DNA of 64,000 nt. Origin: Candidatus Aegiribacteria sp. MLS_C (GTDB taxonomy: Bacteria > Fermentibacterota > Fermentibacteria > Fermentibacterales > JCC-6). Shown here piece by piece: positions 62,127 to 64,000 of this stretch. Location: contig LQBI01000002.1 of NCBI GenBank assembly GCA_002030045.1, positions 200,676-264,675 on the forward strand, given 5' to 3'. The position numbers and the translations under genes are program-made. Numbering within the stretch: the first letter of the stretch is position 1; the number at the start of each line of letters is the position of its first letter. The notes beneath the pieces are model-generated. The model was not told the origin of the DNA. It made no database searches and worked only from the letters and a program-made list of their open reading frames with translations.

Positions 62127-62579
62127 TCAAGCAAACTCAGGGTGATTCGCTTTGATCCATTCCCGATACCGGTCCAGTAGCTTCTCGGCAGTGTCCAACG
62201 CACAATCGGCTTTGCTTTCGGATACTACGCTGGCGAAATCGTATATCGACTGATGTCTGGCCTGGCGATAGTTCTGGATCTCCCTCACTTCTTCTGGATC
62301 AAGACCTATGGTGTATTCCAGTGATGCAATGCTCTTGTAATGATGGCTTCTTGCTCCGCCTCTGATGCGGAAGCCACATACAGCAAGGGCCGATCTAGCG
62401 ATACTCAAGCATGCTGCGTATGCATGAGTCAGTTTGCCTTCGGAAGAAGCCACCGATTTTGCGTCAGCAATTTCACGCTCAGCGACAGATACCAGTTCCT
62501 TGATCGCAGATGGATTCGGTTTCTCAGAATTCAATTCATCCTGATTGTTCTGAACCCATTGTTCTAAGTTCATCCTCAT
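62127..62579 (-). CDS. HEPN-type small protein (putative toxin)
   Basis: The all-helical protein has 150 residues. The NYRQARHQSIYDF motif near 105-115 resembles the R-x(n)-H RNase motif of HEPN proteins, with a shorter spacing than the canonical RX4-6H. The C-terminal helix DTAEKLLDRYREWI is also typical. HEPN proteins are often paired with MNT-type nucleotidyltransferases, and the gene overlaps such a gene by 44 nt. Activity and identity are inferred; it may be a non-toxic relative. Confidence 0.65.
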   Translation of the reverse strand: MRMNLEQWVQNNQDELNSEKPNPSAIKELVSVAEREIADAKSVASSEGKLTHAYAACLSIARSALAVCGFRIRGGARSHHYKSIASLEYTIGLDPEEVREIQNYRQARHQSIYDFASVVSESKADCALDTAEKLLDRYREWIKANHPEFA

Positions 62580-63129
62580 CCCCGATCAGCATTATTATTG
62601 GCTTTTCTAGTACGGTCAAAATGAAGTGATTGTGCTGAAGTAACTTGGTAGAATACTCCTCCTCTGTGTAAACAACCGGAGAAATCTCTCGATTAAGAGT
62701 CTTCTCAGCTGACAGGAGAACTCTCGATACTTCAGTGAAATCAATATCTCCGATCACGAAAACATCAATATCACTCAATCCATCAAGATCCCCTTTCGCA
62801 GTACTTCCGAAAATGAATGCGTATGAAACATCTTCCAGGTCAGAGAGCGCAGCCAGTAGTACATCAGCTACCCCAGCAGTTTTCACGATCAAGCGATGAA
62901 TCTCATCATATACAGGGCAATCATGATTAGCACTGTAGATCACCAGATTAGCCTTCTCTTCCCTAACCAGAATGCCGACTTCTGCAAGAGCATTCAGCTC
63001 TCTTGCGACGGCACCCCTGCCACCCCGAATACTTCTGACGACTTCTCGGAGGTGGTATTCCGTATCGGGATGTGTGAAGAAAAGGACGAGTATCTTTTTC
63101 CGGATCTTCGAAAACAGTACGTCAAGCAT
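62536..63129 (-). CDS. Winged-helix/MNT nucleotidyltransferase (putative antitoxin)
   Basis: The 197-residue protein from ATG 63129 (GGGGA upstream) has an N-terminal winged helix (MLDVLFSKIRKKILVLFF, then REVVRSIRGGRGAVARELNALAEVGILVREE). A minimal nucleotidyltransferase domain follows with GSTAKGDLDGLSDIDVFVIG (GSxA..G..SDxDV). MNT proteins neutralise HEPN toxins by binding or by AMP transfer. The fused winged helix suggests self-repression, and a pair of repeated sites lies just upstream (63146-63178). The frame runs 17 codons further upstream through those sites, which makes 63180 a poorer start. Confidence 0.83.
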   Translation of the reverse strand: MLDVLFSKIRKKILVLFFTHPDTEYHLREVVRSIRGGRGAVARELNALAEVGILVREEKANLVIYSANHDCPVYDEIHRLIVKTAGVADVLLAALSDLEDVSYAFIFGSTAKGDLDGLSDIDVFVIGDIDFTEVSRVLLSAEKTLNREISPVVYTEEEYSTKLLQHNHFILTVLEKPIIMLIGDEDELRTMGSEQSG

Positions 63130-63145
63130 TTGTGTCCCCATTTCA

Positions 63146-63178
63146 GGGACAAATGTCCTAAATACTGGGACGATTGTC
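63146..63178 (-). promoter_or_regulatory. Two operator-like repeats upstream of the winged-helix/MNT gene
   Basis: GGGACAAATGTC (63146-63157) and GGGACGATTGTC (63167-63178) are 21 bp apart. The first contains the perfect inverted repeat GGACA-AA-TGTCC. A minus-strand TTGACA (63180-63175) overlaps the distal copy. The layout suits binding by the encoded winged-helix protein. Confidence 0.5.
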
Positions 63179-63404
63179 AAGTGCTACGGTCGAAGAGTTT
63201 TCACTGAGATTTTCTGCTGATAGTTAGTGCCCATCCGGAATTGCGGCTTTATGTAATGTGCCGCAGGATTGCATTCTCGTCAATGGGAATAGAGGGTCTT
63301 CCATATTCAGGATTTCAGGACTGTTTCACCGGAAGAGTCGCTTGAAGATGGACTTCACCATCTGAACATGATGTTCCGGCTGAACAAGCAGGTGTTTCTC
63401 GTAT

Positions 63405-63600
63405 TCAGGTTGTTAACTGAGCAATGGTAGCAAGGTTCGCGGCCACCACCGAACTCTTCACATAGCTCTTGAAGAATCCGAATGACCTCCAAAGACATCT
63501 GGCGAGACCGAAGCACCGCTTCAGCCAGGAGATGATGGATTCCACTCCCGCCCTGAATCGCCACAGACGCCTGTATACATAGCTGCTCCTGCACATATCC
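63405..63600 (-). pseudogene. DDE transposase C-terminal remnant (IS5/ISNCY-like)
   Basis: The minus frame reads YVYRRLWRFRAGVESIIS, then WLKRCFGLARCLWRS and FFKSYVKSSVVAANLATIAQL. This matches the catalytic Glu-helix end (RAGxEGxISxLKRxFGL) of several DDE transposases. Only some 65 residues remain. Just upstream, in another frame, the first 20 codons look like an ISL3-type start (MSTLTQSVMYAIFGRAGY), so at least two elements have been spliced together. Confidence 0.6.
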
Positions 63601-63639
63601 GGCTCTTCCGAAAATTGCGTACATGACTGATTGAGTAAG

Positions 63640-63707
63640 TGTGGACATGACACTATACTTCAATGGCAAACAACGACGTAAACCATTGAAGGAGCGCCAT
63701 GTCCACA
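63640..63707. repeat. Nested inverted repeat between divergent transposase starts
   Basis: TGTGGACATG (63640-63649) pairs with CATGTCCACA (63698-63707), and CTTCAATGG (63658-63666) pairs with CCATTGAAG (63683-63691). The outer arm contains the ATG and next codons of the ISL3 gene, so two copies of the same 5' end face away from each other. Confidence 0.7.
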
Positions 63708-64000
63708 AGCCTATTATACCACGATCAGAGCCTTATGGGAGTAACCTGCCGCAGGATGGAGTATAGAGAAGGGACAACAGTGTTCCACGCAGCAATCTGA
63801 GAGAGTTACTGCAAGTGCTCCAGATGCGGTTCGCGCAATGTGGTGAGATCCGGAGGAGTCCGCCGGGATATCAAGCTGTTGCCCACTGGAACCAGGCCCA
63901 ATGTACTCAGAATCTTCATTCCTCGTCTTGCATGCAGGAGGTGCGGAGCAGTCAGACAGGTGAAGCTTCCCTTTGCTGATCGGGGCAAGAGCTATACCCG
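63699..64000 (+). pseudogene. ISL3-family transposase N-terminus with an in-frame TGA (cut by the edge)
   Basis: ATG 63699 opens a frame with the usual ISL3 start (MSTSLLYHDQSLMGVTCRRMEYREG), then TGA at 63798-63800 (codon 34). The frame continues with the zinc-binding region YCKCSRCGSRNVVRSGGVRRD, LPTGTRP, LACRRCGAVRQVKLPFADRGKSYT to the window end. The two Cys pairs (CxxC and CxxC) match zf-ISL3. The stop makes this copy inactive unless it is misread. Confidence 0.7.

Overview
The window is a GC-rich bacterial chromosome segment, cut through a gene at each edge. Envelope and secretion features point to a diderm, anaerobic bacterium of the FCB superphylum or a neighbouring candidate phylum. 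These features are several lipoproteins, a patatin fused to a BamA-type barrel, two gingipain-like C25 peptidases, and six exported proteins ending in a FlgD/type IX-like tail (N-P-x-x, then FDLTGRLV-like, then a PGxY motif). HydE and a B12-dependent methionine synthase fit an anaerobe. Fermentibacterota is my best guess from the combination of features; it is inference and no marker gene proves it.

Layout. 1-5 kb: lipoprotein edge fragment, C25 peptidase, patatin/BamA protein, cupin, then a REP-like inverted/direct repeat. 5-14.5 kb: a long, tightly packed minus-strand operon (larC, thioredoxin-like protein, hydE, larB, sugar epimerase, bifunctional homocysteine methyltransferase/methylene-THF reductase, MetH activation protein, truncated-type MetH), with larE divergent. 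This joins nickel-pincer cofactor synthesis, a hydrogenase maturase and one-carbon/methionine metabolism. 15-23 kb: DUF1847 and PH-domain genes, a decayed NCS2 purine permease, a TPR-PAS-kinase-receiver hybrid, and a CopA-type ATPase whose first metal-binding CxxC has TGA in place of the first Cys codon. 23-41 kb: giant C25 peptidase divergent from a lipoprotein serpin, exonuclease III, MATE pump, an ABC exporter pair, sulfotransferase, a glycosidase-like lipoprotein, a frameshifted membrane glycosyltransferase and exported beta-rich proteins.

41-47.3 kb is an AT-richer accessory region. It holds a truncated IS1380 element that joins a broken exported gene, a beta-helix surface protein, IS3 and recombinase remnants, and a tRNA-Gln gene whose 3' end and terminator are duplicated around an AAA ATPase and an exported protein. 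47.3-62 kb returns to GC-rich genes: a C45 acyltransferase-like protein, a degenerate transglutaminase-like protein, CofE-like and creatininase-like enzymes, CutA, a small winged-helix regulator, a SpoIIE phosphatase, a cyclase-NTPase-TPR regulator and a two-component pair. The right end has a HEPN/nucleotidyltransferase (winged-helix fused) toxin-antitoxin-like pair with operator-like repeats, followed by transposase debris and the start of an ISL3 transposase.

The observation I would check first is the in-frame TGA at the metal-binding Cys of CopA: selenocysteine or nonsense mutation. Next come the REP-like repeat that supplies the same C-terminal QGRT-stop to two convergent genes, the tRNA-Gln-flanked island, and paired 21-bp-spaced repeats upstream of two winged-helix genes.
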